The position numbers and the translations under genes were made by a program. The notes beneath the pieces were generated by a model. It did not search any database, had not been told where the DNA came from, and saw only the letters and a program-made list of their open reading frames with translations. This document shows, piece by piece, positions 34,670-45,911 of a stretch of 64,000 nt of DNA. Source of the DNA: Gremmenia infestans (taxonomy: Eukaryota > Ascomycota > Leotiomycetes > Helotiales > Hamatocanthoscyphaceae); the NCBI GenBank assembly GCA_032629725.1, contig JAFEVB010000004.1, positions 496,001-560,000 on the forward strand, written 5' to 3'. Position 1 is the stretch's first letter. Each line of letters opens with the position of its first letter.

Positions 34670-37600
34670 ATGGCGGCCCAACCGCCCCCGTCCTCGTCAT
34701 CTAGACGGACGAGGACGGGTGATAAATCCGTTGGTTCCTTCACAATAGAAGACGAGATAGGCAAGGGTAGCTTTGCTACGGTCTACAGAGGCACTCACAA
34801 GGTAAGTTTGCTGATGGAGCTCCTATGAGCTTCAAATCCATCTTCAATGCATCCTTTTTATCATCATTGGTATCCTCCTGCTAATCGCCATTTCTACAGG
34901 CTACCGGAGCTCTCGTTGCCATCAAGTCAGTCAACCTAGCGAAGCTCAACAAAAAGCTCAAGGAGAACCTTTACTGCGAAATCGAGATCCTCAAAGGCCT
35001 CCACCACCCCCACATCGTTGCCCTGATCGATTGCCGAGAGTCAGCGTCCCATATACATTTGGTGATGGAGTATTGCGAACTTGGTGACCTGTCGTATTTC
35101 ATCAAAAAGAGGGATAAATTGGCAGACAACCCAGCACTTAGAGACATGGTTAGAAGATACCCAATGCCACCAGCTGGAGGGTTGAACGAGGTCATAGTCC
35201 GGCATTTTCTCAAACAACTTGCTAGTGCGATGGAATTTTTGAGAGACCGGAATTTCATCCACCGAGACGTTAAGCCACAGAACCTACTTATATTGCCATC
35301 GCCCCAATATATGGAAAGCGCCAAGGATCCACCTCTAGTAATGAGTGCAAGTGAGAAGACCCTGGTCCCCATTGTTGGTCTTACCTCATTGCCAATGCTC
35401 AAGATTGCGGATTTTGGATTTGCTCGTTCACTGCCTTCGACCTCTCTGGCCGAAACATTGTGTGGCTCGCCTCTGTACATGGCCCCAGAGATCCTACGAT
35501 ATGAGAAATATGACGCCAAAGCAGATCTTTGGTCAGTAGGCACAGTACTATACGAAATGGCATTTGGGAGGCCACCGTTCCGTGCATCGAATCACGTTGA
35601 GCTTCTTCGAAAAATCGAGCAAGGGGAGGATAAGATCAAATTCCCCAAGGAAGCAGTCGTAACCTCGGGAATGAAAGAGTTGATAATGTCATTGTTGAAG
35701 CGACAACCTGTAGAGCGAATCCCCTTTGAAGACTTTTTCAACCACCGTGTTGTTGTCGAACCTATTCCTGGCTTAGTTGGGGACGATCGACCAAGTGAGA
35801 TCAGGCAATCGACTAGGTCGGAAGTAGCGTCGATAGCACGTACCTCATCCACAAGAAGCAACCGTAAGCCTGCAGTGAGGAGCGAACCTGTTCAGTCCTC
35901 ATCCCCTAGGGAGCGACCTATGCCACCATCGCCTCGGAGTCAAATTGCAGAACCAGTCCGACAGCTAGCAGGAACTCCTCCGCGTGCCGGTCCACAGGCT
36001 CAATCAACCTCTCGGGAACAAAAGCGCCCAGCCATTGCTGCTGCTGCAACAGCTCCAAATGCGGAGACTCTTCAGGGTAGCCGACCTCCTTCACGCGCCT
36101 TCAATCCTACATCGAGGGACCAGCGACCAACTGCATCAAGACAGTCGTCACATGATGAAGGTCCCAAAGGAGAACGATTAGGTGGTAACCCTCAAAGCCG
36201 AGACGCAATCGCCGAAGCTGAGCAAGCGGTGCGTGATGCACGTGAGTATGTTTTGGTGGAGAGGCGGGCTGTGGAGGTCAATGCTTTTGCGGATGAAATG
36301 GCGGCAAGTCCTAACTTGCAGAGCCATAGAGCTTCCGTATCTTCCCGACCTGGGGCTGGCCATATGACGAGAAGAGCCACAACGCAAGGCGTTCCTATTT
36401 CGTCGACGGGGGCTGTTCCAGCGTCGCCTTCGAGGGCAGTTCAGATTGCGCAGGGGAAGCCACGCCCAGAGGTAGTACCCCAGCAACAGAATTCATTTGG
36501 GAGGTCATATGGGAGCCCTTCAACAACTTCAGCAATTGCAAAAGCCATCAGTGGCGCCAGTCTAAGGATGTTTGGCGTAGCATGGACCCCTCCGATGAGC
36601 GGCAAAGGAGTCTCACCACCTCAATTGTATAGCCCCTTTCCGGCTTACCCGACATCACATGGCACCATTGGTCTAATTGGAGACGGCAAACCCATTGGCC
36701 CCATCGATGAGGATCAGAAGGTTGTTAATATAGTCGAGGAAGCCGCCACGAGAAGCGATGTTGTGTATGGCTTTGCGGAAGTCAAATATAAGCAACTGAT
36801 CCCACTAGCACCTTCCATGGATCACGGACTCGGAGGCGCTTTGCCTGACAAACCTACTGGTTCTGTTGATGAGGACGATGGCCTCACAGTCGAAGCTATA
36901 GTAGCTCTTTCTGAAGAAGCTCTCGTATTATACGTCAAAGCTCTCTCTCTTCTTGCGAAATCTATGGACATAGCTGGTGCATGGTGGGCACGGAAATATC
37001 GAGGCGAAGTGCTCATTGCCGGTCAGACCATGAGATCCGACAGCGCCCCCGGAGCCCGCATCAATGGCGCCGTGCAATGGGTTCGAAATCGCTTCAACGA
37101 AGTATTAGAGAAAGCAGAGTTCGTTAGGCTAAAGCTTATCGAGGCACAAAAGCAGTTACCAGAAGACCATCCCGGACATCCCAGTAATCACACCAGTGCC
37201 TCGCGCCTCGCCGGTGCTTCGTCAACAGATGGCGTTGTCTTGAGTACCGGTGTATCAGCGGAGAAGCTAATGTACGACCGTGCCTTGGAGATGAGCCGCT
37301 CTGCCGCAATCAACGAAATCGCTAATGAGGATCTTCCCGGCTGTGAGATCTCCTACATTACCGCGATTAGGATGTTAGAGGCTGTCCTGGAAACAGATGA
37401 AGATACAAGTCCACCGCAGCGGAAGAGGAGTTCGAGTCTGATGGGTCAGGAGAGTGTGTCTGGTAACAGCAACGGTTTTTTCAAAGTGGAAGATGTAGCT
37501 TCTGTACATAAAGGTAAGCTTTGCTCATAGTCCACTTCAACCCACCCCCTCAATTACTGGCTTTTACTGACACAAATTAGTCACAAGCATGATCCGCACC

Positions 37601-37717
37601 CGCCTTGTAACCCTCCGCCGCAAAATGGCACTGATAGCCAAACACCAATCTTTGCCCCCCTCTTCTCCCCGCAGCGGTGGCACTACCCCCACGATAGCGA
37701 ATACCCCACCTAAATGA
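34670..37717 (+). CDS. atg1: Autophagy-initiating serine/threonine kinase Atg1
   Basis: Exons 34670-34801, 34900-37513 and 37581-37717 join to about 960 aa, the usual size of filamentous-fungal Atg1. The N-terminal kinase domain (about residues 24-330) has the glycine loop GKGSFATVYRG, catalytic Lys53 (VAIK), HRDVKPQN (Asp near 167) and DFG near 214, plus the family-specific insert between HRD and DFG. A long S/P/Q-rich linker follows, then a helical C-terminal region (about 690-930) corresponding to the tandem MIT domains that bind Atg13. Atg1 starts autophagosome formation with Atg13 and Atg17 when TORC1 is inhibited. All three exons are needed: the first holds the P-loop and the last the basic tail RTRLVTLRRKMALI. 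Introns are 98 and 67 nt with canonical borders. Nothing is disrupted. Confidence 0.96.
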
Positions 37718-39032
37718 TTTATGTTTACGAAATCACTGACCCAGCGTGGGCGAGCGAGCTAGAATCGGCGCATCTTCCATCAAACGGCGTTCGGTATTCC
37801 TCAAATTTGCCAATTGACTTTCTTGTTTTTGTGTTTTAGATTTGGACCCCATTTTTTTATGACTTTGGGGCTAATGTTTTGTGAGTATTGCAATGGATGG
37901 ACGGCGTTTGGGGTTGAATTCATAGGAGGGAAGAGGCTTGGAAGTTTCATGGCATCAATGGGATGGCGCTGGTGAACTATAGGCGCGATTCGATCATTTG
38001 TGTATACCCCCTGCATTGACTTGGGCTTTGATTTGGGCCTGGGAATGACAGCACGGCACAGCCGGCGGATTTGAGTTGGATGAGTTGCTTGTGCCGACAT
38101 ATAGGTACGGTGGGATACCAATTGAATAGGTTAAAGGATGGGGTATCTTTGGCGGTCGCAGACAGACAGTTGTATTTATTATACTTACATGCCAGTATAG
38201 GAAGAATGCAAAGCCCTGATATAGAGCTCGGTTGGACTTTGAAGCAAGGCCCGGCCCTCTTTAGCAACCATAAACTGGTCTAAATTGAAGCGATAGACGC
38301 ACCATTAAGTTTTGTATGAGTTGTATTATACTCACTACCAAATTTGATAATGGAAGGCGCATACAGCGTCATTGTACGGTACTACACATATTAGCGGGCG
38401 ATCTAGACTTTGACCCAGCGCCACTACCCCACCCTATCTTGACCCAGACACTATTCCGGCGACCATTTATACTTTTCTAACTCGCTGGTCAACCATTCTG
38501 GTCTTGTATCCTATCTCTCTCCTCTCTCTCTTCTCTCTCTGTTTTTCTTTCTCTTCTCTCACTCTATTACTTGCTTGCACAAAGTCAACGAAGAACACCA
38601 CGACGCCGCCTTTTATCAGTCACGTTGCTGGGAGACGAATGCATTGTTGACATCCGTCAATCACATCACATTGCATTGCTACAACATAAGTCGCCTATGA
38701 GATCATTACAAGACAAGAAAGGCCCACAGCACAGCAAATCACAGTATAGCACCAACTCAAAGATTCGTTCTTTGTATTCTTACCATTCTACGATCCTACC
38801 TTGCCCTACCTTACCTACCTACCTACCTACCTACCTACCTACCTACCTACCTACCTACCTACTTACCTCCCTCCCTCCCTCCCTAACTACCTAGCTAAGT
38901 GAACGGCCAAAGGTGTACATACAGTACGCGAAGCAAAGCAAAGTCTTGCGACTGAGAATGATGGGAGAGTGAGATATTTTCGATGGCAAGGAGAGTCTAC
39001 TTTTTGGATAAGCAGGCACATGAACAACGGAC
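37718..39032. other. Intergenic upstream of the histidine kinase
   Basis: No gene supported. A CT-rich tract at about 38510-38560 and the ACCT microsatellite at 38813-38860 look like leader or promoter DNA of the downstream kinase. An out-of-frame ATG at 38983 starts an 80-codon frame that overlaps the proposed kinase start at 39033. Confidence 0.5.
38813..38883. repeat. (ACCT)12 microsatellite with CCCT tail
   Basis: Twelve perfect ACCT units at 38813-38860, followed by ACTT and CCTC/CCCT units to about 38883. It lies 150 nt before the histidine kinase start. The length is likely to vary between strains. Confidence 0.9.
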
Positions 39033-42000
39033 ATGGAAAACCATCACAGCTCCAAGGTCGAGGTCGAGGCTGCGCGTGCTCGTCGTAACAACCCGTCGAG
39101 GAAAATATTCGACTGGATCTCAAATCCTTGTCCGCAAGACATCACTCCGTTCCAGAAGTCCATCCTCGATGTCGATTGGGACAAGTCACCACTTGGTCCT
39201 ATCTCAACGTGGCCTATCCAGCTGAAGCAAATGGTCTTGTTGGTTGTTCAGGACCACACCCCAGCGATGGTGTTTTGGGGGGATCAGAATACTGTTATCT
39301 ACAATGAATCTTTTGCACCGCTCATAGGCAACAAGCACCCGGCGCTTCAAGGTCAGGATCCGTATGGCGGATTGCCCGAGGTTTGGGACCGTTTCGACGA
39401 GTTATTGGCTACGCAGCGAGAAACTGGGGAGAACCTTTTTGAAAGAAACGATTGTTTAATGCTCTACAGGCATGGCTTCCTCGAAGAAACCTATTTTAAC
39501 TGGAAGGTAATGCCCATCATAGGTCTAGAAGGTTGGGTGGTTGGGTCCTATGTTACAAGTCAGTCACCCTCTCGGCGTGATATATTTTATTTCAGATATT
39601 TCCAGAGTGGTTTACTCTCTAGACATGTCGTGAGAGTCAACTGCTTCTGAAAAGTGTCTCATTCCATTGTGACAATATTCCAATTCCCAAGATCTACTAT
39701 GCAATGCTGACTGATATCCTAACGTCCAGTCGTCGAAGTGACGAGAGAAGTGTTATCAGATCGAAGGAAGTCTACCGTCAGGTTACTCAGTCGGGAACTG
39801 TCTGAAGCAAGCTCAATCCAGGAAATGTGGAAGGGCCTAATAACAGGAATTCAGAGTGCAGTTATAGACATTCCCTTTGCGATGCTTTATTCCTGTGCTC
39901 CAAGGTGGGGAAGCGGCGAATCGAAGTCTCCCCAGTCTATTCTCGCTAGCGAAATACAATGCTCTCTTGAAGGCTGCGTAGGGATCGCGTCGGGGCATGT
40001 TTTAGCTCCAGAGACCCTCGAGTTGGATCACGAGGACCAATCTGAGCTTGGCCCATGGGTGCGCAAGGCCTTGGAGGGTAGAGCGCCAACTCTGATCCCT
40101 ATACCAGACACAAAGCAAACCATAGAATGGCGTGGCTATGGTCGTGCTACCCAGGGCGTGATCTGTCCAATCATCCCAGCCAATACAGAAAGTGCTCTTG
40201 CATTTTTGATTCTTGCGTTGAACCCGCGGAGACCGTTTGATGAGGACTATCAGAATTTTATTCATCTACTCACTCAACAAATTACGATGCCGCAACTTTC
40301 AGCCATGATTCTCCGCGAAGAAGTCGAGAGGAGACGAAACTTAGCTCGGCAAGAAGCTTTAGATCGAGATAGGCTACACAAAGAGCTTTCAGATAGTCAA
40401 ACAAAGTTCGCCAGATTCGCAAGTCGAGCCCCTATTGGGCTGGCAATCCTAGATCCTAATGGCAAAGTACTATCTGCTAATGAAGTCTGGACAAACTTGA
40501 CAATGCTAGACATCGGAAGTGAACAGGTGACCTGGGAAACGGTGCTTGCAGAAGGAGAATCGGAGCTATTATTAGGCGCTTGGGCGCAGATGATCCACGA
40601 CAAGCAACCCACCACCATACAAACCAGAATGAACACACAATGGATAGCACCTGACCTTGGCCTAGATGGTAATTCTCAAGAGGGCCTTACTCATATCTTG
40701 ATCGCGTTGTACCCCGACCAGGATGAACGTGGCGAGGTGTCGACGGTGATGTCTTGTATCACTGATATAAGCGGGCTGAAGTGGTCGGAGAATCAATTGA
40801 GAAAGAGAATGGATCAGGCAATTGAGATGAAAACCCAGCAGGAACGCTTCATTGACATGACCTCGTGGGTTGACTCTTTTATCGGCTCGACGGGCTCAAC
40901 TGATTGTACATTGATCCAGACACGAAATGCGCAATCCGCTCTCAGCGCTCATTGGCTGCGCTGATGAAATTACCAGTTCACTCAAAAATTATATTTCCGA
41001 TCTCACGAAACCCTCTAAATCGGATTGTTCTGCAAATTCAGATATGGGGTTCCAAAAACCAGTTCATCTGCTGGATGACGCTATGGAAGCTGCCGAAACC
41101 ATTATTTACTGCGCTATGCACCAAAAACGTATTATAGATGACATCTTAACTCTGTCTCGACTTGACTCCAAGCTCCTCTTGGTATCTCCGGAGCCGTCAC
41201 AGCCGATTCAGCTTCTCCGAGGCGCTTTGAAAATGTTCCAAGCGGAAGTGAAGCGAGCAGATATAAGACTCGACTTCGTTGAACAGAAAACACTTCAACT
41301 CCTTGACGTTAACTGGACATTGCTCGATCCAAGTCGAGTTCTTCAGGTTTTTATAAACTTGATGACCAATGCGATAAAATTCACGCGAATAGAAGCACAG
41401 CGGCACATCAAAATCACTATCGGAGCTTCTTGTATAAAGCCATCAGTGCTAAACGAATTTGGAGTCGAATACATTCGCAAGAATATTGACAGTCAAGATC
41501 AAACTGGAAATCCTGAGTGGGGTCATGGTGAAGTCATCTACTTCACAATCGCGGTTACAGACACCGGCCGTGGTCTCACCATTGAGGAAAAGAAGCACCT
41601 CTTCAGCTTATTTCAACAAGCTAGTCCGAAAACCTACGTTCAATACGGTGGCTCAGGATTGGGCCTCTTCATCTCCCGGCAGCTTGCTGAGATGCATGGC
41701 GGTGAGATTGGTGTTGCCTCGGAAAGAGGGAAAGGGTCTACATTTCAATTCTATATCAAGACACGTCGAACGACTCCACCTCTGACAGGGTCGAATGGAG
41801 GAGCCGATGTGCAACTTCATGTGCGAGAAGACGAGCTAAGGGAAGCTTGCGGAGTAGAGTTGCCTCCGTTACATGATGAGCCGCAATTGTCAAACTTGAA
41901 GATAGATGTCTCCCTCAGCCCCGTCTCCCAAGCATCCTACTCACCAAGCAGCTTTCATGTTCTTGTCGTAGAGGATAACTTGGTAAACCAAAAGGTGGTC

Positions 42001-42439
42001 TCAAAACAACTTCGAAAGGCGGGCCACATGGTCGATGTCGCGAACCACGGAGAAGAGGCACTAGATTTTATTCGCCAAACAGAATATTGGGAAGGCTCGA
42101 CTGGAGAAAATGGGCGATTGCATGTCATTCTCATGGACCTCGAAATGCCGGTAATGGATGGATTGAGTTGCGTGAAGAGGATTAGGGAACATCAAGCACA
42201 AGGATGGATAAATCACCATATCCCTGTGATTGCTGTGACGGCTAATGCGAGGAAAGATCAAATCAAGGCCTCGATGGAGGCTGGAATGGTGAGCTCGCCC
42301 AGCTCCCGAAGAAAGTTGTATGCTGCTAACATTTATATAGGACGATGTGATGACGAAACCATATAGGATGCAAGACATGCTGAAGGAAATAGGAGCGCTT
42401 GTTGCAAAACACGATCGGCTTGATTTGGCCGGAAAGTAA
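39033..42439 (+). CDS. Hybrid histidine kinase (PAS, HisKA, HATPase, receiver)
   Basis: Four exons, 39033-39558, 39730-40864, 40920-42288 and 42341-42439, give about 1,042 aa. The N-terminus has a PAS-like region (VDWDKSPLGPISTWP, then FWGDQNTVIYNESFAPLIG). A GAF-like middle follows, then a second PAS (APIGLAILDPNGKVLSANEVW). The H-box TSHEMRNPLSA puts the phospho-acceptor at His555; it exists only when the 55-nt intron 40865-40919 is removed. The ATPase boxes NLMTNAIKF, DTGRGL and GGSGLGL follow. The receiver carries VLVVEDN, phospho-acceptor Asp960 in VILMDLEMPVMDG, and MTKPYR after the last intron. The protein is a cytosolic phosphorelay sensor that would signal through Ypd1 and Skn7/Ssk1. 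The start is uncertain because an upstream out-of-frame ATG (38983) overlaps it and exon 1 could extend upstream. Confidence 0.92.
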
Positions 42440-42749
42440 TAAAGTACAATATTGTCTGTATATATGTATATATGCCTGGACTCTGCGAACTCAGCAGCCA
42501 ACTCAATGATCAACAAAGCACACTATGCATGATATGAGGTCGTTGGCTCACAGAGAGGACGCCTAAGTGAGTAAGTGGTATTTAAAAGGGTCAGGGAGGT
42601 GTCTGGAGCGTTAGATTATGTTTTGAAGTTGCTTTTGTTCTATGATTCGGTATGTCATTTCTGCACGTACTTGTCTTGTGCTTACACTTGGTACAAACCC
42701 AGGAATATTAATCTGTTCCTAGTTCTATACAGCCAACCCGGGCTCCTAT
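42440..42749. other. Convergent intergenic
   Basis: Spacer between the 3' ends of the histidine kinase (+) and the flavin monooxygenase (-). Nothing recognised. Confidence 0.5.
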
Positions 42750-44746
42750 TTAACGGCTGAGGCCTTTCTCAACGGCCATGATCTGCAAAGCCACAAACCT
42801 CGAGTAAGTTCTGCAAAGCGCAAGACTGCCTCCCATAAACCAGAAGTTCGGGTGTCCACTCGGCCTCCACATCTGCAGATTCCTGTTAGAAAGTGCACGG
42901 TTTCTAAGATTGTCGGATTTGACAACTTACTGTATTGACTTCTCCTTCTTCATCCAGATCCCACACATCCTTGCATCGGTTTGCAATCTCATCCCCAAAA
43001 ACCTTTCTCGCGCTCGTCCGCATGTTGTCATACCCCGTCGCCAACACCACAATATCAGCCTCCAGCTTCGTCCCATCCGCCAACACGAGTGCGTTTGGCT
43101 CGAAATGAGAGATGCCGTTAGGGCTTTGCTGAACCTTGATTTTACCGTCGATGATAAGTTGGCTGGCACCGATATCGATATAGTACCCACCTCCGCGCGT
43201 GATGTACTTTCGATAGATCCCACTCTTATCATCGCCAAAGTCCAGCTTGAAGCCCGCCTTGACTAGTCCATCCAGACTCTCTTTCTCTGCCTCCTTGATC
43301 TTCTCCGTCAAACCAACATTCAATGTGAATTGTGCTGGGATGGGAAGGGATTGCCCGGCGATGTCGGCATCCTCGATGGGGGGACCGGTCTCGTCGTACA
43401 TTCCTTCGTGGAGCATGAATAGCCCCTTTGATGCGGATATCACGTATGTACCTGCTCGCTGCACCATGGTTACATCTGCGCCGGCCGTCTGGTAATTCTG
43501 CGAGATGTCGTGGCCAGAGTTACCTGTTCCGACGACTACGACTTTCTTACCCTTCATATCACCTGCGAGCTTGGCATCCTGGTGGAAAGAGGCATGGTGT
43601 GCTAGGCCTCTGAAGGTATCCTGGCCGGGGAAAGAAGGAACTTTTGCCTCTCCTGCATGGCCGGTAGCGAACACGACGTGCTTGGGGTGCAACGTACGGA
43701 TTGTGCCGTCGCCTCGGGTGACGGTGATGGTCCAGATCTTGGTCGTGTCATCGAAAGAGGCGGAGGAGATGGTGGTTTTGGTCCAGACATTAAGCTCCAT
43801 GAGGGAGGCGTAGGATTCGAAGAAGTCGCCGAGTTTGTCCTTGGGAGTGAAGAGTGGCCAGTTGGAGGGGAAGGGCAGGAATGCCATATGGGTATATTGA
43901 ACTGGGTCATGCGTAACCAAGGTCGATGGAAACAATTAGCTTGATGAAGCAGTGTGTACGGTGCTGGATGCTGGCTTACTCTATATCTGTTGCGCCAATT
44001 GTCACCAACACGCTCATTCTTGTCAATCAGAAGAGAAGAAAGGCCCATGGCTTTCAGCCTAGCTCCGAGATTCAACCCAGATTGTCCTGTTTTCCATCAG
44101 TATACTTCTTGAAACCATGGCAGGGCTTTCACTTACCAGCACCAACAACAAACACGTCTGGCTCGCTGTCCACAAACTCTTTTTCCTGGTCCCTCCTCTC
44201 CTGCCAGTTCCCCTGCTCCACATCATACTCTTTACTTCCATGCGGTCTCTTATCACCTTTCCCCTCCTCAAACCCCTTCAGCTCTTGCAGCGCAGTATAC
44301 ATCATATACCCCTTCCACGCCCCATCGCTCCCCTGCACAAGTCTAAGCATACCCGACCCGCGTCCCACCTTGGTCTCAAAATCAAACATCGACTCCAGCC
44401 ACTCCAGACCCGCAATAGGCGACGAGATACTCGGCGCAAATTTCCCAGTCTCTCGGGGCCTCAAGTTGTATATTCCGGTCGCAGCGAGATTTGAAGTGAA
44501 GTAATCCGAGATCTTGTCTAGGCCGTGGATCGTGCGTATGTCCCAGGAAAAGGTGAGCATATCGCGCCACCAGGAGTCTGCGTGCATGACGCTGGGAAGG
44601 GCGCTGACATGGTTGGATGCAAGGATGGACTCGAGCTTGGTGATGTATTGCTGGGCGATCTGGAAAGGGGATTCTTTTTTCACTTGGATGATTGGCGGGG
44701 TGCGGGGCGCAGAGGGCAGTTGGATCGTGTGGCGTTCAGCGAACAT
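42750..44746 (-). CDS. Flavin-containing monooxygenase with NTF2-like N-terminus; one splice acceptor missing
   Basis: The expected exons are 44746-44137, 44086-43980, about 43926-42931 and 42872-42750, about 611 aa. The N-terminal 170 residues resemble an NTF2/SnoaL-like domain (WWRDMLTFSWDIRTIHG). The FMO core follows: the FAD motif GAGQSGL made by joining exons 1 and 2, then GDNWRNRY, LVTHDP, the NADPH motif VVGTGNSGHDI and ATGYDN. The tail GHPNFWFMGGSLALCR is typical. Fungal members oxidise N or S atoms or perform indole-pyruvate/YUCCA-type chemistry; the substrate is unknown. Introns 1 and 3 are canonical. Intron 2 has donor GTAAGC and branch GCTAAT, but no AG lies between the branch and the conserved STLVTHDP; the phase-correct boundary would end in CA. 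Either an unusual splice site or a recent inactivating mutation. Confidence 0.75.
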
Positions 44747-45911
44747 TGCGAAGCATACGATAGGATAGGATATGATAGGATGTGGTGTAATATGATATGA
44801 TGGATGAAGAATGAGTAAGTGAGGTAGGGGAAGAGGTTGGGTTATCGAGGTAAAGGGCGGATGAGGAAGAGTTAAGACGGTCTCTTATATCCTAGAGAGT
44901 GGACACATTGCGTCCAGTACATCATCATCATCATCATCTCGATCTGATTACCAAGGCCACACACAACGTGAATCCAAACCCCTTCTCGGGATTTATTTAT
45001 TGTTTATCGCGAGAAACAGTTCGCGGGCGAGACATGGCGCGGCCATAACATGGCGGGGTGCAGTAGTAAGTAAATAAAGGGTGTGGAGGTGGGGCAGGGT
45101 GGGGCGAGTTTTGCGGGGAGGTAGGTAACTTTCCCGCGTCGGACGTCTGTCGCCCTGAAGCTGACTCGGTTCTCGGCCCATCGTAGTTAATTCTTGCTTG
45201 TAAACTGATTATTACCTATAGGTAGTACGAGGCTAGGTTTAGACGCATGCGGTCCTTAGTCTGTATGTTTTGCAATTGCTAAAGCTCTCTTAAATCTATT
45301 AGCTCTCTACTTTAATAATATATGCATCTGATTATATAGTCTTAGATGATATGAAATAAGGGCCTAGATCGTTGCTCGCTAAACCTAGAGCATTCCTCGC
45401 TAACATATTAAGGTATAGTTAGCACTTATCAACAGGTTAACTAGCAGGTCAATTCTTTTAGTTGGTTACTAAAGTGTCTTCGACGCAAGTCCAATGTCAG
45501 ATAATTCTTAGGCAGTAAGGACTTAATCACGTGATGCGATCGCTCAAACGCGTAAGTTGCTGACTAACTATGGCACACGTGATTCTTAAGTTTCTAGCAA
45601 TCTCATTGCGACACTAAAATTGAAACCCTTATACGAAAGAAAGGAAGGTATGTTACAGCAGCTCACAAAATCGGCTTCCCCTCCAACCTTGCTGGAAGAT
45701 TCGTAGCCCCACCTACCACAAGGGGATTAGCTTTAATCATGTGACTGGCAAGCAACTAGGCAACCAGGCTGATCAAGATATCTTTAAGTTTCCCAGTACC
45801 ATACTGTATCACCGGTGCCCAAATTGCGTTTGAAAATTACCTCCTAGTGTGCCAAAATTATACCTGTCCAAGACTCGTCCAGATTATGACAGGATCCGAA
45901 GCAGCAGCATC
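44747..45911. other. Intergenic with short repeats and AT-rich DNA
   Basis: Divergent upstream region of the monooxygenase (-) and the HET gene (+). GATAGGATAT-like repeats lie at 44758-44800, a CATCAT run is near 44920-44937, and an AT-rich RIP-like block covers about 45190-45480. No supported gene. Confidence 0.5.
45190..45480. repeat. AT-rich RIP-like block
   Basis: AT-rich DNA with many CTA, TTA and TAG words, flanked by ordinary DNA and lying immediately upstream of the HET gene. No terminal repeats or frames remain. It is probably an ancient RIP-mutated repeat; this rests on composition only. Confidence 0.35.
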
